This document shows positions 27,660-37,256 of a stretch of 64,000 bases of DNA, in pieces. Both the position numbers and the translations under genes were made by a program. Source of the stretch: Sphingobacteriaceae bacterium (GTDB lineage: Bacteria > Bacteroidota > Bacteroidia > Sphingobacteriales > Sphingobacteriaceae); NCBI GenBank assembly GCA_947463785.1, contig CANHRG010000002.1, positions 186,001 to 250,000 of the forward strand, written 5' to 3'. Position 1 is the stretch's first letter. Each line of letters starts with the position of its first letter. Below the pieces are notes generated by a model that had not been told where the DNA came from, did no database searches, and saw only the letters and a program-made list of their open reading frames with translations.

Positions 27660-27770
27660 TTTTTTTTGATTTTCTTGTTTAGATTAAATGTATATAAAAA
27701 GGTTTAAACATTTATATTTTATTTTTCTCCAATAAGCTTTTAAGCTTAATTTTATCACAAATAAAAACAT

Positions 27771-28916
27771 ATGAAATTCGGAACCAAAGCCATACATGCG
27801 GGCCAAGAGCCTGATCCAACAACCGGAGCAATTATGACTCCGATTTATCAAACATCTACGTACTGGCAAGAATCGCCGGGCAAGCATAAAGGTTATGCCT
27901 ATGCTCGTGGTAAAAACCCCACTAGAACAGCTTTAGAAGATTGTTTGGCAGCATTGGAAAATGCAAAATTTGGTTTAGCATTTTCAAGCGGAATGGGTGC
28001 AACCGATACCGTGATGAAATTGTTAAAACCTGGCGATGAAGTAATTACCGGTAACGATTTGTACGGTGGTTCGTACCGTATGTTTACCAAAGTTTTTGAA
28101 CCTTATGGAATTAAATTCCATTTCATCGATTTAGAAGATGCTGAGAATATTCAGAATTACATCAATTCCAATACTAAACTAATCTGGATTGAAACTCCCA
28201 CCAATCCAACCATGCGAATTGTAGATATTGCAGCGGTTTCTAAAATCGCGAAAGCTAAGCAATTGACTTTGGTGGTTGACAATACCTTTGCGTCACCGTA
28301 TTTACAAAATCCAATTGATTTAGGTGCAGATATCGTGATGCATTCGGCAACTAAATATTTGGGCGGACACTCGGATGTAATCATGGGTGCCTTATTAACC
28401 AACGATAAAGAACTTTACGACCGTTTGGCCTTTATTCAAAATTCGTGTGGTGCAGTTCCAGGCCCGATGGATAGTTTTTTGGTTTTAAGAGGTTTAAAAA
28501 CGCTGCATTTGCGCATGAAAGCGCATTGCGAAAACGGACGTAAGGTAGCCAAGTACTTAAAAGCTCACCCAAAAGTAGAATTGGTGTACTGGCCTGGTTT
28601 TACGGATCATCCTAATCATGAAATTGCTAAAAAACAAATGCGTGATTTTGGTGGAATGATCTCTTTCTTGACCAAGGGAGCTACTTTAGAAAGTACGTTT
28701 AAGCTGGCTTCTTCCTTTAAGGTATTTTCATTGGCTGAATCCTTGGGTGGGGTAGAATCTTTAATCAATCATCCGGCTACCATGACCCATGCATCTATTC
28801 CGAAAACTGAACGCGAAAAAGCGGGTGTAACCGATAATTTATTGCGATTAAGTGTGGGCGTAGAGGATAGTGAAGACCTGTTGGCCGATTTAGAACAAGC
28901 TTTAGCTAAGATCTAA
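27771..28916 (+). CDS. Cystathionine gamma-lyase/synthase family PLP enzyme
   Basis: The 381-residue protein carries the classical family motifs: YAR at 44-46 for PLP phosphate, SSGMGAT, NDLYGGSYR with Tyr98 stacking on the cofactor, VDNTFASPY, and Lys195 in HSATKYLGGHSD. The C-terminal SLGGVESLINHPATMTH block is typical of gamma-lyase/gamma-synthase and methionine gamma-lyase; the reaction cannot be fixed from sequence. It is closer to the textbook family than the paralog at 14789-15904. The next gene follows after six bases. Confidence 0.9.
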   Translation: MKFGTKAIHAGQEPDPTTGAIMTPIYQTSTYWQESPGKHKGYAYARGKNPTRTALEDCLAALENAKFGLAFSSGMGATDTVMKLLKPGDEVITGNDLYGGSYRMFTKVFEPYGIKFHFIDLEDAENIQNYINSNTKLIWIETPTNPTMRIVDIAAVSKIAKAKQLTLVVDNTFASPYLQNPIDLGADIVMHSATKYLGGHSDVIMGALLTNDKELYDRLAFIQNSCGAVPGPMDSFLVLRGLKTLHLRMKAHCENGRKVAKYLKAHPKVELVYWPGFTDHPNHEIAKKQMRDFGGMISFLTKGATLESTFKLASSFKVFSLAESLGGVESLINHPATMTHASIPKTEREKAGVTDNLLRLSVGVEDSEDLLADLEQALAKI

Positions 28917-28922
28917 TCAATT

Positions 28923-29690
28923 TTGGATTTAAAGGCTTTTCTTGATGCTAAAGTTGTTCAATACAATCAGCCTGGTTTTATTGAAAACGATCCCATTGTT
29001 ATTCCGCACAGCTTTAATAGAAAGCAGGATATTGAAATTATGGGCTTTTGGGCTGCAATATTGGCCTGGGGGCAGCGTAAAACCATTATTTCTAAATGTA
29101 GAGAACTGATTAATTTGATGGATGGAAGTCCTTACGACTTTGTAGTTAATCATCAGGAAAACGATTTAAAACCCTTTGTAAATTTTAAACACCGTACGTT
29201 TAACGATACCGATACGCTCTATTTTTTATATTTTTTCAAGAAGCACTACCAGACTTATGAAAGTTTAGAATCAGCATTTATACCGGAAATTCGAAGCGAG
29301 CAGCACCAAATGGAGCAGATGCTCAATCGGTTTAGAAGCTATTTCTTTTCTATTGGCGAGGATTTTCCACGAAGAACGCTGAAACACGTATCAGCCCCAT
29401 CACAAAAATCAAGTTGTAAACGCTTAAACATGTTTTTAAGGTGGATGGTTCGAAAGGACAATCAGGGCGTAGACTTTGGAATTTGGAATCAGATTAAACC
29501 AGCTGATTTAATTTGCCCCATCGATCTACATGTGGAACGGGTTGCTCGTAAATTGGGTTTAATAGAACGCAAACAGCTCGATTGGCAAACTGCCCTCGAA
29601 TTGACTGAAAATTTAAAGCAGTTCGATCCGAACGATCCGGTTAAATACGACTTTGCGCTCTTTGGTCTTGGTATCGAAGAAAGCATCTGA
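28923..29690 (+). CDS. TIGR02757 family protein (DUF2400)
   Basis: The 255-residue protein matches the TIGR02757 family, widespread in Bacteroidota and of unknown function. Diagnostic segments are the ENDPIVIPHSF start, WAAILAWGQRKTII, the conserved CKRLNMFLRWMVR and CPIDLHVERVARKLGL. The helical architecture and the last motif recall helix-hairpin-helix DNA glycosylases, but no catalytic role has been shown. The start is TTG six bases after the upstream stop; no ATG occurs before the conserved region. Confidence 0.88.
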   Translation: MDLKAFLDAKVVQYNQPGFIENDPIVIPHSFNRKQDIEIMGFWAAILAWGQRKTIISKCRELINLMDGSPYDFVVNHQENDLKPFVNFKHRTFNDTDTLYFLYFFKKHYQTYESLESAFIPEIRSEQHQMEQMLNRFRSYFFSIGEDFPRRTLKHVSAPSQKSSCKRLNMFLRWMVRKDNQGVDFGIWNQIKPADLICPIDLHVERVARKLGLIERKQLDWQTALELTENLKQFDPNDPVKYDFALFGLGIEESI

Positions 29691-29708
29691 CAGCTCTCTA
29701 AATAAGCG

Positions 29709-29716
29709 TATATTTG
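29709..29716 (+). promoter_or_regulatory. -7 box for mnmE
   Basis: TATATTTG, an exact TAnnTTTG match, ends 7 bases before the mnmE ATG. The expected transcription start is within a few bases of the start codon. Confidence 0.5.
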
Positions 29717-29723
29717 CAAACTC

Positions 29724-31085
29724 ATGAAGGTTTCAACAGATACGATTGTAGCTTTGGCTACTCCGGGTGGGAGTGGAGCCATAGGGGTGATCCGTTTATC
29801 TGGGCCGGAAGCCATTGCAATTACACAGCAAGTTTTTAAAGGAAAAGACCTTAGTAAGCAAGCTTCGCATACCATTCATTTCGGAACCATTCGTGATGGT
29901 GAGCAAATTATCGACGAAGTTCTCGTCTCTTTGTTCATCGCTCCGCGTTCGTACACTAGAGAGAATGTAGTGGAAATTTCCACCCACGGATCTGCCTATA
30001 TTCAAGAAAAAGTTATCAAATTACTCATTCAGCAAGGTGCTCGTGCTGCCAATCCTGGTGAATTTACCTTGCGTGCGTTTCTAAACGGACAATTGGATCT
30101 TTCGCAGGCTGAAGCTGTAGCAGACCTCATTGCTTCGCATTCACAAGCATCGCATCAGCTGGCCATACAGCAAATGCGGGGAGGTTTCTCCAATCAATTG
30201 AAACAATTACGTGATGAATTGATTCATTTTGCATCTATGATTGAACTGGAACTGGATTTTGCGGAGGAAGATGTAGAATTTGCGAATCGTGATGATTTAA
30301 AATCGCTGATTTATCAAATAAACCGGGTAATTCGCAGCTTAATTGATTCGTTCGAACAAGGAAATGTGCTAAAAAATGGAGTTCCGGTGGTTATCGCCGG
30401 TCAGCCTAACGTTGGAAAATCAACTTTGTTAAACAGCTTATTAAATGAGGAACGGGCCATTGTATCTGATATTGCCGGAACGACACGTGATACCATCGAA
30501 GACGAGATTGTTCTCAATGGAATTAATTTCCGGTTTATTGATACAGCAGGTATTCGTGAAACTCAGGATGTGATTGAAGCGAAAGGAGTGGAGCGCACCC
30601 TCGATAAAATGAAGCTCGCTAAAGTCATCATTTATTTGTTTAGCCCAGAACAAGATCAACATCAAATCGAAGAGCAACTAATTGAATTGGAAGCCCTAAA
30701 AATTCCATTTATTGGTTTGATGAATAAGACCGATTTGTTAACAAATCAGCAAAATACAATGCTGAAAACCTGGGCACTTCTTCCAATTTCAGCCCAACAA
30801 AAATCAGGTATAGAGGAGCTCAAATCGAACTTAATCGAAAAAGTAAACCTGGCAAATATTACAACCGATGGGGTAATGGTGAGCAATATACGTCATTTGG
30901 AAGCCCTGCAAAAAACTGAAGAAGCCTTAAATCGGGTTTTACTAAACCTCGATTCCTCTGTGGCATCCGATTTTTTAACAAGTGATATCAAGCAAGCCTT
31001 ACATTATTTGGGTGAAATTACCGGTATTGTAACAACAGACGACCTTTTGGAGAATATCTTCTCTAAATTCTGTATCGGTAAATAA
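29724..31085 (+). CDS. mnmE: tRNA uridine-5-carboxymethylaminomethyl modification GTPase
   Basis: The 453-residue GTPase works with MnmG to modify U34 of tRNAs that read split codon boxes. The N-terminal tetrahydrofolate domain begins DTIVALATPGGSGAIGVIRLSG. The inserted G domain has P-loop GQPNVGKS (226-233), the TTRD switch, DTAG and NKTD. The C-terminal CIGK places the catalytic Cys450. Length and every domain match the family. mnmG is not in the window. Confidence 0.96.
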   Translation: MKVSTDTIVALATPGGSGAIGVIRLSGPEAIAITQQVFKGKDLSKQASHTIHFGTIRDGEQIIDEVLVSLFIAPRSYTRENVVEISTHGSAYIQEKVIKLLIQQGARAANPGEFTLRAFLNGQLDLSQAEAVADLIASHSQASHQLAIQQMRGGFSNQLKQLRDELIHFASMIELELDFAEEDVEFANRDDLKSLIYQINRVIRSLIDSFEQGNVLKNGVPVVIAGQPNVGKSTLLNSLLNEERAIVSDIAGTTRDTIEDEIVLNGINFRFIDTAGIRETQDVIEAKGVERTLDKMKLAKVIIYLFSPEQDQHQIEEQLIELEALKIPFIGLMNKTDLLTNQQNTMLKTWALLPISAQQKSGIEELKSNLIEKVNLANITTDGVMVSNIRHLEALQKTEEALNRVLLNLDSSVASDFLTSDIKQALHYLGEITGIVTTDDLLENIFSKFCIGK

Positions 31086-31152
31086 AAGATTGGATTTTTT
31101 TAGGTTCATCAGTATGATATGGCATTAATTTACTAGACTGACAACAAATAAA

Positions 31153-32232
31153 ATGAAAACATTAGTATTAACGCTAATCCTGTCAGTAAGCACCTTAAGC
31201 AGTTTTGCACAAACAGATTCTTTAAAAAATCCACTTGTTGTTAGTGGTTATATTGAAACGTACTACGCTTATGATTTCGGCAATCCATCAAACCACAATA
31301 GTCCGGGATTTATGTATTCATACAACAAGCAGAACGAGGTAAATGTAAATCTCGGATTCATCAAAGCAGCTTATCAAACCCGAAATATTAGGTCTAATTT
31401 AGCATTCATGACTGGTACTTACGCCAAAGCCAATCTTGCAGCAGAACCCGGAATATTAAAGAATATTTTTGAAGCCAATGCAGGAGTAAAGCTTTCGAAA
31501 GCAAAAAGTCTTTGGTTAGATGTTGGGGTTTTCACTTCGCACATTGGATTTGAAAGTGCTATTGGTAAAGATTGCTGGAACCTAACTAGAAGTATTTTGG
31601 CTGATAACTCTCCGTATTATGAGAGTGGAGCTAAGTTATCGTACACAAGCGATGATGATAAATGGTTTCTAAGTGCTTTATTATTAAACGGTTGGCAACG
31701 CATAAAGCGTGTACCTGGAAATAATACACCTTCATTCGGTCATCAAATTACATTTAGACCTAATCGTAAAATTATCCTCAACAGTAGTTCATTTATTGGT
31801 AGCGATACCCCAGATCATAATCGCCAAATGCGCTATTTTCATAATTTCTACGGACAAATTCAATTGACTGAAAAATTCGGAATAATTTTGGGTGTTGATA
31901 TTGGCGCACAGCAAAAATCAAAAGGAAGTCGCAATTACAACACCTGGTATTCACCTGTTTTACTAGTTAAGTATGCACCTGCAGAGAAGATTAGCATTTC
32001 AGCACGAGCTGAATATTATTCTGATGTAAATGAGGTTATAATCAATACAGAAACAAGTAATGCATTTCAAACCTATGGTTATTCTTTAAATCTTGATTAC
32101 CAGATTACGAATAAGTTTACTTGGAGATTTGAAGGTCGAGGATTTGATAGTAAATACGATATTTTTACTTCCTCAAATAATCTGACCAATCGTTATTATT
32201 CTATAACATCAGCGTTGGCTATTTCTCTTTAA
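31153..32232 (+). CDS. Outer-membrane beta-barrel porin (OmpL-like, bbp2 type)
   Basis: The 359-residue protein has a signal peptide ending SFAQ (about 20 residues) and a barrel of alternating strands. It opens with SGYIETYYAYDFG and has the YNKQNEVNVNLGFIKA pattern of the putative beta-barrel porin-2 (OmpL-like) family; the final strand ends in aliphatic residues and Ser-Leu. It probably forms a general diffusion channel in the outer membrane. It is monocistronic and ends before a bidirectional hairpin. Confidence 0.85.
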   Translation: MKTLVLTLILSVSTLSSFAQTDSLKNPLVVSGYIETYYAYDFGNPSNHNSPGFMYSYNKQNEVNVNLGFIKAAYQTRNIRSNLAFMTGTYAKANLAAEPGILKNIFEANAGVKLSKAKSLWLDVGVFTSHIGFESAIGKDCWNLTRSILADNSPYYESGAKLSYTSDDDKWFLSALLLNGWQRIKRVPGNNTPSFGHQITFRPNRKIILNSSSFIGSDTPDHNRQMRYFHNFYGQIQLTEKFGIILGVDIGAQQKSKGSRNYNTWYSPVLLVKYAPAEKISISARAEYYSDVNEVIINTETSNAFQTYGYSLNLDYQITNKFTWRFEGRGFDSKYDIFTSSNNLTNRYYSITSALAISL

Positions 32233-32333
32233 TTGTACTTTATTCAGTATTCATGATGGGTTGCCGCTAAGTTGTTTACGTAATAATTGTCTTATAATTA
32301 ATATTATGTTAAATAATAATTGTGAAACTATAA

Positions 32334-32365
32334 AAAAGCCCACTCTATTTTAGAGCGGGCTTTAT
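32334..32365. terminator. Bidirectional hairpin terminator
   Basis: Arms AAAGCCCACTCT and AGAGCGGGCTTT pair with one A/C mismatch around an ATTTT loop, flanked by A and T tracts. It lies between the convergent porin and TPR genes and shares the GCCC/GGGC core with the hairpin at 49793. The remaining sequence from 32233 to 32333 is AT-rich and shows nothing else. Confidence 0.85.
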
Positions 32366-32387
32366 CATTTAAAAAAAATGCTGTAAA

Positions 32388-33563
32388 TTATTGGATAGAT
32401 TGAATGGTTTTATTGATCTCGTCAATCTTTGCTTGATTACGTTTAATGATGTAATACGTTTTCAAGTTTTCCCAGCCATTAACAGATTTCGGATTAATTT
32501 CTACTACCTTCTGTAAAAAAGGCAAAGCCCTGTCCACTTCTATGTTCGCTTGTTTAATGGCAATATCGTATTCCTTTTGCTTATTTGCAGGCAATTTGTT
32601 TGCTGTATTGATTAGATCGATACCAACATTTAATACCGTGCTAGCTAAATTGATAGCAGCATCTTCGTATTTAGCATCAATTTCTAAGGCTTTTTTATAG
32701 GCTTCCTCAGCTTTTTTGGGATCTTTCAATGAACTGTAAGCAATACCAGCGTAGAAATAATTGGTTTTATTTTTTGGATCCTGAGCAATCTGTTCGTTGA
32801 TTTTTGTAACGATTTGCTTCTCTTTTCCGCTCATTAAGCTCAATTCAATTTCTTGTGTAGCTAAAGCAGCATCATGAAATTTAGCAGCAAAAGTACTTGC
32901 AACCTCTAGTGCATTAACGGTATCTTTTTCTAAAGCATACAATTTTGATAGATCTAAGGCAATCTGATTATTCGCCGAATAATTGGTTTTTAGTAATTCA
33001 GCATAGTTTTTAATAGCTGCTTTATAGTTTTGGGCATTGATAGCGGATAATCCGGTGTAATACGTTAATGTAGTATCACCAGGCTTATAGCTTAAAGATT
33101 TATTAAAAGCTTGGTAAGCATCTTCAAATTTTTGCGTTTGATAGGCCTTTACCCCTTTATTTAGTTCAAACTGGGCAAATAAATTTGATGCTCTTTCTCT
33201 GTTTGCTTTACCTGCACCTGCTTGATCCAGTTCAACAGCTTTTTTCAATGCAGCAGCTGCATCACTAACCATAAGCTCTGCTTTTGCTTCTTCAGCTTCA
33301 TTTAATGCCAAATCTGCATAAATCATAGCTTTGAATGTCCAGGCTTCTTGCTCATTCATGGTTTTTTCATTAGCAACAGCTTTATCAATCGATGTTTTGG
33401 CTGATGTAAGGCTAGTTAGCCCTAAAGCTGCAGAACCGGCATCTTTCAACTGCACATATTTTTCATAATTGCTTTTTGCACTATTCAATTCGCCTTTTTG
33501 AGCGAAAGTAGACACTGACAATACAGTCAATGTTAGTACACTTAAAATGGTTTTAATTTTCAT
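32388..33563 (-). CDS. Secreted TPR-repeat protein
   Basis: The 391-residue protein has a signal peptide ending FAQ (about 21 residues) and several tetratricopeptide repeats, with typical segments at about 132-165 (GVKAYQTQKFEDAYQAFNKS), 167-200 and 270-300 (YFYAGIAYSSLKDPKKAEEA). It probably acts as a periplasmic scaffold. The N-terminal half is Ala/Lys/Glu-rich and helical. It lies 20 bases downstream of gyrA, so part of its expression may come from the gyrA transcript. Confidence 0.85.
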   Translation of the reverse strand: MKIKTILSVLTLTVLSVSTFAQKGELNSAKSNYEKYVQLKDAGSAALGLTSLTSAKTSIDKAVANEKTMNEQEAWTFKAMIYADLALNEAEEAKAELMVSDAAAALKKAVELDQAGAGKANRERASNLFAQFELNKGVKAYQTQKFEDAYQAFNKSLSYKPGDTTLTYYTGLSAINAQNYKAAIKNYAELLKTNYSANNQIALDLSKLYALEKDTVNALEVASTFAAKFHDAALATQEIELSLMSGKEKQIVTKINEQIAQDPKNKTNYFYAGIAYSSLKDPKKAEEAYKKALEIDAKYEDAAINLASTVLNVGIDLINTANKLPANKQKEYDIAIKQANIEVDRALPFLQKVVEINPKSVNGWENLKTYYIIKRNQAKIDEINKTIQSIQ

Positions 33564-33583
33564 GATTTATGGTTTACTATTGA

Positions 33584-36151
33584 TTATTCTTCGGTTGGTT
33601 CATCAGTAGATGTTTCTTCACTGCTGTTTTCTTCAGTTTGTTGTTCGGTAGCATCGTTGCTAATTACCTCCTCTTCTTCGTCTTCATGATCTACTTTTGC
33701 AATTGAAGCAATTTCATCATCTTCTTTTAAGGTAATTAATCGAACACCTTGTGTTGCCCGTCCCATAACTCTCAAATCAGCAACTCCGATGCGGATCACA
33801 ATTCCTGATTTGTTGATGATCATCAAGTCGTCTTGGTCAGTAACATCCTTAATCGCGACTAATTCACCCGTTTTATCGGTAATATTGATGGTTTTTACAC
33901 CTTTACCCCCACGGTTAGTAACGCGGTAATCTTCAATATCGGTACGCTTACCGTATCCTTTTTCTGAAACTACCAACACCGTTACTTCCGGATTGTTAAC
34001 ACTGATCATGCCGATAACTTCATCTTTAGCATGTGCCAGCGTAACCCCACGAACTCCAGTTGCGGTACGTCCCATTGGTCTAACGGTTGATTCGTTAAAT
34101 CGAATGGCACGACCTGAACGTAAAGCCATCAGAATCTCACTATTTCCATCGGTTAAGCAAGCTTCCAACAATTGGTCACCCTCATTGATATTGATGGCAT
34201 TGATACCGTTTGCTCGTGGACGAGAATAGGCTTCTAAGGAAGTTTTCTTGATGGTACCTTTCTTGGTACACATAATGATGAAGTTGTTTTCCAGGTAATC
34301 TTGATCTTTGAGGTTTTTAACCTTGATAAAGGCTTTAATCTTCTCCTCTTTCGGGATATTGATAATATTCTGGATGGCTCTTCCTTTAGAAGTACGCGTT
34401 CCTTCAGGAATTTCAAAGGCTCTCAACCAGAAACAACGACCAGCTTCGGTGAAGAACAACATGTAGTTATGCGCCGATGCGGTAATGATGTGCTCAATAA
34501 AGTCCTCATCTCTAGATTGCGAGCCCATTGCTCCTTTTCCGCCCCTTCCCTGTCTGCGGTACTCGGTTAAAGGTGTACGTTTAATGTATCCTTCATGAGA
34601 TATGGTGATTACCACTTCCTCATCGGCAATAAAATCTTCCATACGAAGATCTTCGGCCGAGTGTACAATGCTTGATCTACGTTCGTCACCGTACTTCTCT
34701 CTAACCTCAATTAATTCGTCTTTGATGATCTGCATGCGTAAACCTTCATCTGCTAAAATAGATTTCAGGTATTCGATGGTTTTCATCAATTCTGCGTATT
34801 CTTCTTTGATTTTATCGCGTTCTAGACCAGTTAAACGACGTAAAGTCATATCTAGAATGGCACGCGATTGAATATCGGATAAACCAAATTTCTCCATCAA
34901 GCCGGTTCGGGCATCTTCTGGAGTATCTGAGTTACGGATTAACTTGATTACCTCGTCTAAATGATCTAGGGCAATCAGTAAACCTTCTAAAATGTGAGCT
35001 CTTTTTTCAGCTTCAGCTAATTCAAACTTGGTACGACGAACTACCACTTCGTGGCGGTGTTCTACGAAATATTTGATCAGCTCTTTCAGGTTTAACAACA
35101 TTGGTCGGCCATTAACCAGAGCAATGTTATTCACTGAAAATGAAGTTTGTAGAGCTGTATACTTGTATAAATTGTTTAATACAATAGAGGCGTTTGCATC
35201 GCGTTTAATTTCATACACAATACGCATACCTTCGCGATCCGATTCGTCTCTGATTTCAGAAATACCTTCCAGCTTCTTCTCATTCACCAATTCGGCTGTA
35301 CGCTCAATCATATTGGCTTTATTCACCTGGTAAGGAATCTCGGTTACGATAATACGTTCACGATCGTTACCATAAGTCTCGATTTCAGCTTTAGCACGCA
35401 TTACAATACGGCCACGACCGGTTTCAAATGCTTCTTGTACGCCTGCATAACCGTAAATGATACCTCCAGTAGGAAAATCAGGGGCCTTGATGTGTTGCAT
35501 CAAACCTGAAACCTCGATGGCATTATCATCGATATACGCAATGGTTGCATTCACAACCTCGGTAAGGTTATGAGGAGCCATATTGGTAGCCATACCCACG
35601 GCAATACCTGATGCACCATTGACCAATAAATTCGGGATTTTTGTGGGAAGAACAGTCGGTTCTTCTAAGGAATCGTCAAAATTCAGCTGGTAATCAATGG
35701 TATCTTTGTTGATATCGGCCAACATTTCTTCGGCTATTTTCTTTAAACGAGCCTCGGTATAACGCATTGCTGCAGGGCTGTCACCGTCAATAGAACCGAA
35801 GTTTCCTTGTCCGTCAACCATTGGGTAGCGTAAACTCCAATCTTGAGCCATACGCACCATGGTGTCGTATACAGATGCATCGCCGTGTGGATGATACTTA
35901 CCTAAAACGTCACCGACAATACGGGCAGATTTTTTATAAGGTTTACTACTGGTTACGCCCAAATCGAGCATACCAAACAATACCCGGCGGTGAACTGGCT
36001 TCAAGCCATCACGTACATCGGGTAAGGCTCTGGAAACGATTACTGACATCGAATAATCGATGTAAGCAGATTTCATTTCCTCTTCAATATTTATGGGGAT
36101 AATTCGGCCGGTATTCGGGTCTAAACTTTCTTTTTCTGTTTCTTCAGCCAT
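33584..36151 (-). CDS. gyrA: DNA gyrase subunit A
   Basis: The 855-residue subunit cuts and rejoins DNA. The catalytic Tyr131 is in [10 protein letters not shown]. The quinolone-determining stretch [10 protein letters not shown] (87-96) has Ala92 where E. coli has Ser83, while Asp96 matches Asp87. The GyrA box appears as QGRGGKG, and the beta-pinwheel repeats follow, which favours gyrase over topoisomerase IV. The C terminus is an acidic Glu/Asp/Thr/Ser-rich tail (about 815-855). gyrB is not adjacent. A small inverted repeat lies about 50 bases upstream. Confidence 0.96.
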   Translation of the reverse strand: MAEETEKESLDPNTGRIIPINIEEEMKSAYIDYSMSVIVSRALPDVRDGLKPVHRRVLFGMLDLGVTSSKPYKKSARIVGDVLGKYHPHGDASVYDTMVRMAQDWSLRYPMVDGQGNFGSIDGDSPAAMRYTEARLKKIAEEMLADINKDTIDYQLNFDDSLEEPTVLPTKIPNLLVNGASGIAVGMATNMAPHNLTEVVNATIAYIDDNAIEVSGLMQHIKAPDFPTGGIIYGYAGVQEAFETGRGRIVMRAKAEIETYGNDRERIIVTEIPYQVNKANMIERTAELVNEKKLEGISEIRDESDREGMRIVYEIKRDANASIVLNNLYKYTALQTSFSVNNIALVNGRPMLLNLKELIKYFVEHRHEVVVRRTKFELAEAEKRAHILEGLLIALDHLDEVIKLIRNSDTPEDARTGLMEKFGLSDIQSRAILDMTLRRLTGLERDKIKEEYAELMKTIEYLKSILADEGLRMQIIKDELIEVREKYGDERRSSIVHSAEDLRMEDFIADEEVVITISHEGYIKRTPLTEYRRQGRGGKGAMGSQSRDEDFIEHIITASAHNYMLFFTEAGRCFWLRAFEIPEGTRTSKGRAIQNIINIPKEEKIKAFIKVKNLKDQDYLENNFIIMCTKKGTIKKTSLEAYSRPRANGINAININEGDQLLEACLTDGNSEILMALRSGRAIRFNESTVRPMGRTATGVRGVTLAHAKDEVIGMISVNNPEVTVLVVSEKGYGKRTDIEDYRVTNRGGKGVKTINITDKTGELVAIKDVTDQDDLMIINKSGIVIRIGVADLRVMGRATQGVRLITLKEDDEIASIAKVDHEDEEEEVISNDATEQQTEENSSEETSTDEPTEE

Positions 36152-36199
36152 GTTCCGTTATGGTTCTGCAATTAAGTGTATAAAAATGAATTTCAAGTG

Positions 36200-36217
36200 C
36201 GCAATGGCACAATTGCG
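36200..36217. repeat. Short inverted repeat upstream of gyrA
   Basis: CGCAAT-GGCACA-ATTGCG has two perfect 6-bp arms around a 6-base spacer, about 50 bases before the gyrA ATG in an otherwise AT-rich gap. It could be a supercoiling-sensitive promoter element, a regulator site or chance. Confidence 0.35.
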
Positions 36218-36295
36218 AAGTTACTAAATTGGAAGCTTAAGCTTGAGGGATGTGGAAAAGTTTTAGCTTATTTAAAAAAAGGCTTTAAGAAGTAT

Positions 36296-37192
36296 TTAAA
36301 CCCAGTTTATTCCCTTTTTGAGCAGGTCTAAAGTTTGTTGTTCTAAACTTCCCTCTTTGGCCTGGTAATCGTAAACCCAATTGGCTTGTGGCGGCAGACT
36401 CATTAAGATCGATTCAATACGTCCATTGGTCTCTAAACCGAATTTAGTACCCGCATCGTAAACGAGGTTAAACTCTGCATAACGGCTACGACGTTGGTAT
36501 TGCCAGTTTTTGTGCTGCTCGCTAAACTCTTTAATTCGATTGCGATTAACTAATTCTGAGTATATAGGCACGAATGAACGGCCCACAGCTTTGGAAAAGT
36601 TGAAAATTTCATCCCAAGATATGCCGGCAGATTCGGGAGTTAATCGGTCGTAAAAAATACCGCCAATGCCTCGGGTTTCTGCTCGGTGATTGATGAAAAA
36701 ATAATCGTCGGCCCAATTTTTGAATTTGGTATAAAAATCGGCATGAAATTGATCACAAACTGACTTCAAGTATTGATGAAAGAACTGAGCATCTTCAGGA
36801 ATTACATAATGAGGGGTAAGATCTATTCCACCACCAAACCACCGCACTTGATCAGACATTTCGAAATAACGGATGTTCATGTGGATGATGGGCACCCAAG
36901 GATGATTGGGGTGTATTACAATCGAAACTCCGGTTGCAAAAAAGTCTTCCTCATCAACTTTAAATACTTTTTTGACCGGTTCTGGTAATTTCCCCTCAAC
37001 AGCTGAAAAATTAACTCCACCTTTTTCGAGCACATTACCTTGCTGAATTACCCGTGTACGTCCTCCGCCTCCACCCTCACGTTCCCAAACTTCTTCTTGA
37101 AATTTACCTAAACCATCTACTAGTTCTAAGCCTGAACAAATTTCATCTTGAATTTGACTGTAGTCAGCGGCGATCTGCTCTTTAGAAATCAT
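36296..37192 (-). CDS. hemF: Oxygen-dependent coproporphyrinogen III oxidase
   Basis: The protein (298 residues from ATG 37192) converts coproporphyrinogen III to protoporphyrinogen IX with O2. Diagnostic segments are GGGGGRTRVIQQGNVLEKGGVNFS, HMNIRYFEM, WFGGGIDLTPHY, HRAETRGIGGIFYD and RRSRYAEFNLVYDAGTKFGL. The longer frame begins TTG at 37198, which lies in a -7-like element (CAATTTTG), so the ATG two codons later is preferred. The oxygen requirement suggests an aerobic or facultative lifestyle. Confidence 0.95.
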   Translation of the reverse strand: MISKEQIAADYSQIQDEICSGLELVDGLGKFQEEVWEREGGGGGRTRVIQQGNVLEKGGVNFSAVEGKLPEPVKKVFKVDEEDFFATGVSIVIHPNHPWVPIIHMNIRYFEMSDQVRWFGGGIDLTPHYVIPEDAQFFHQYLKSVCDQFHADFYTKFKNWADDYFFINHRAETRGIGGIFYDRLTPESAGISWDEIFNFSKAVGRSFVPIYSELVNRNRIKEFSEQHKNWQYQRRSRYAEFNLVYDAGTKFGLETNGRIESILMSLPPQANWVYDYQAKEGSLEQQTLDLLKKGINWV

Positions 37193-37256
37193 ACCCAAAA
37201 TTGGAGTTTTTATTCGGGATTTTAAAGTTCAAATCGGCTTTCGGACATTAAAATGA

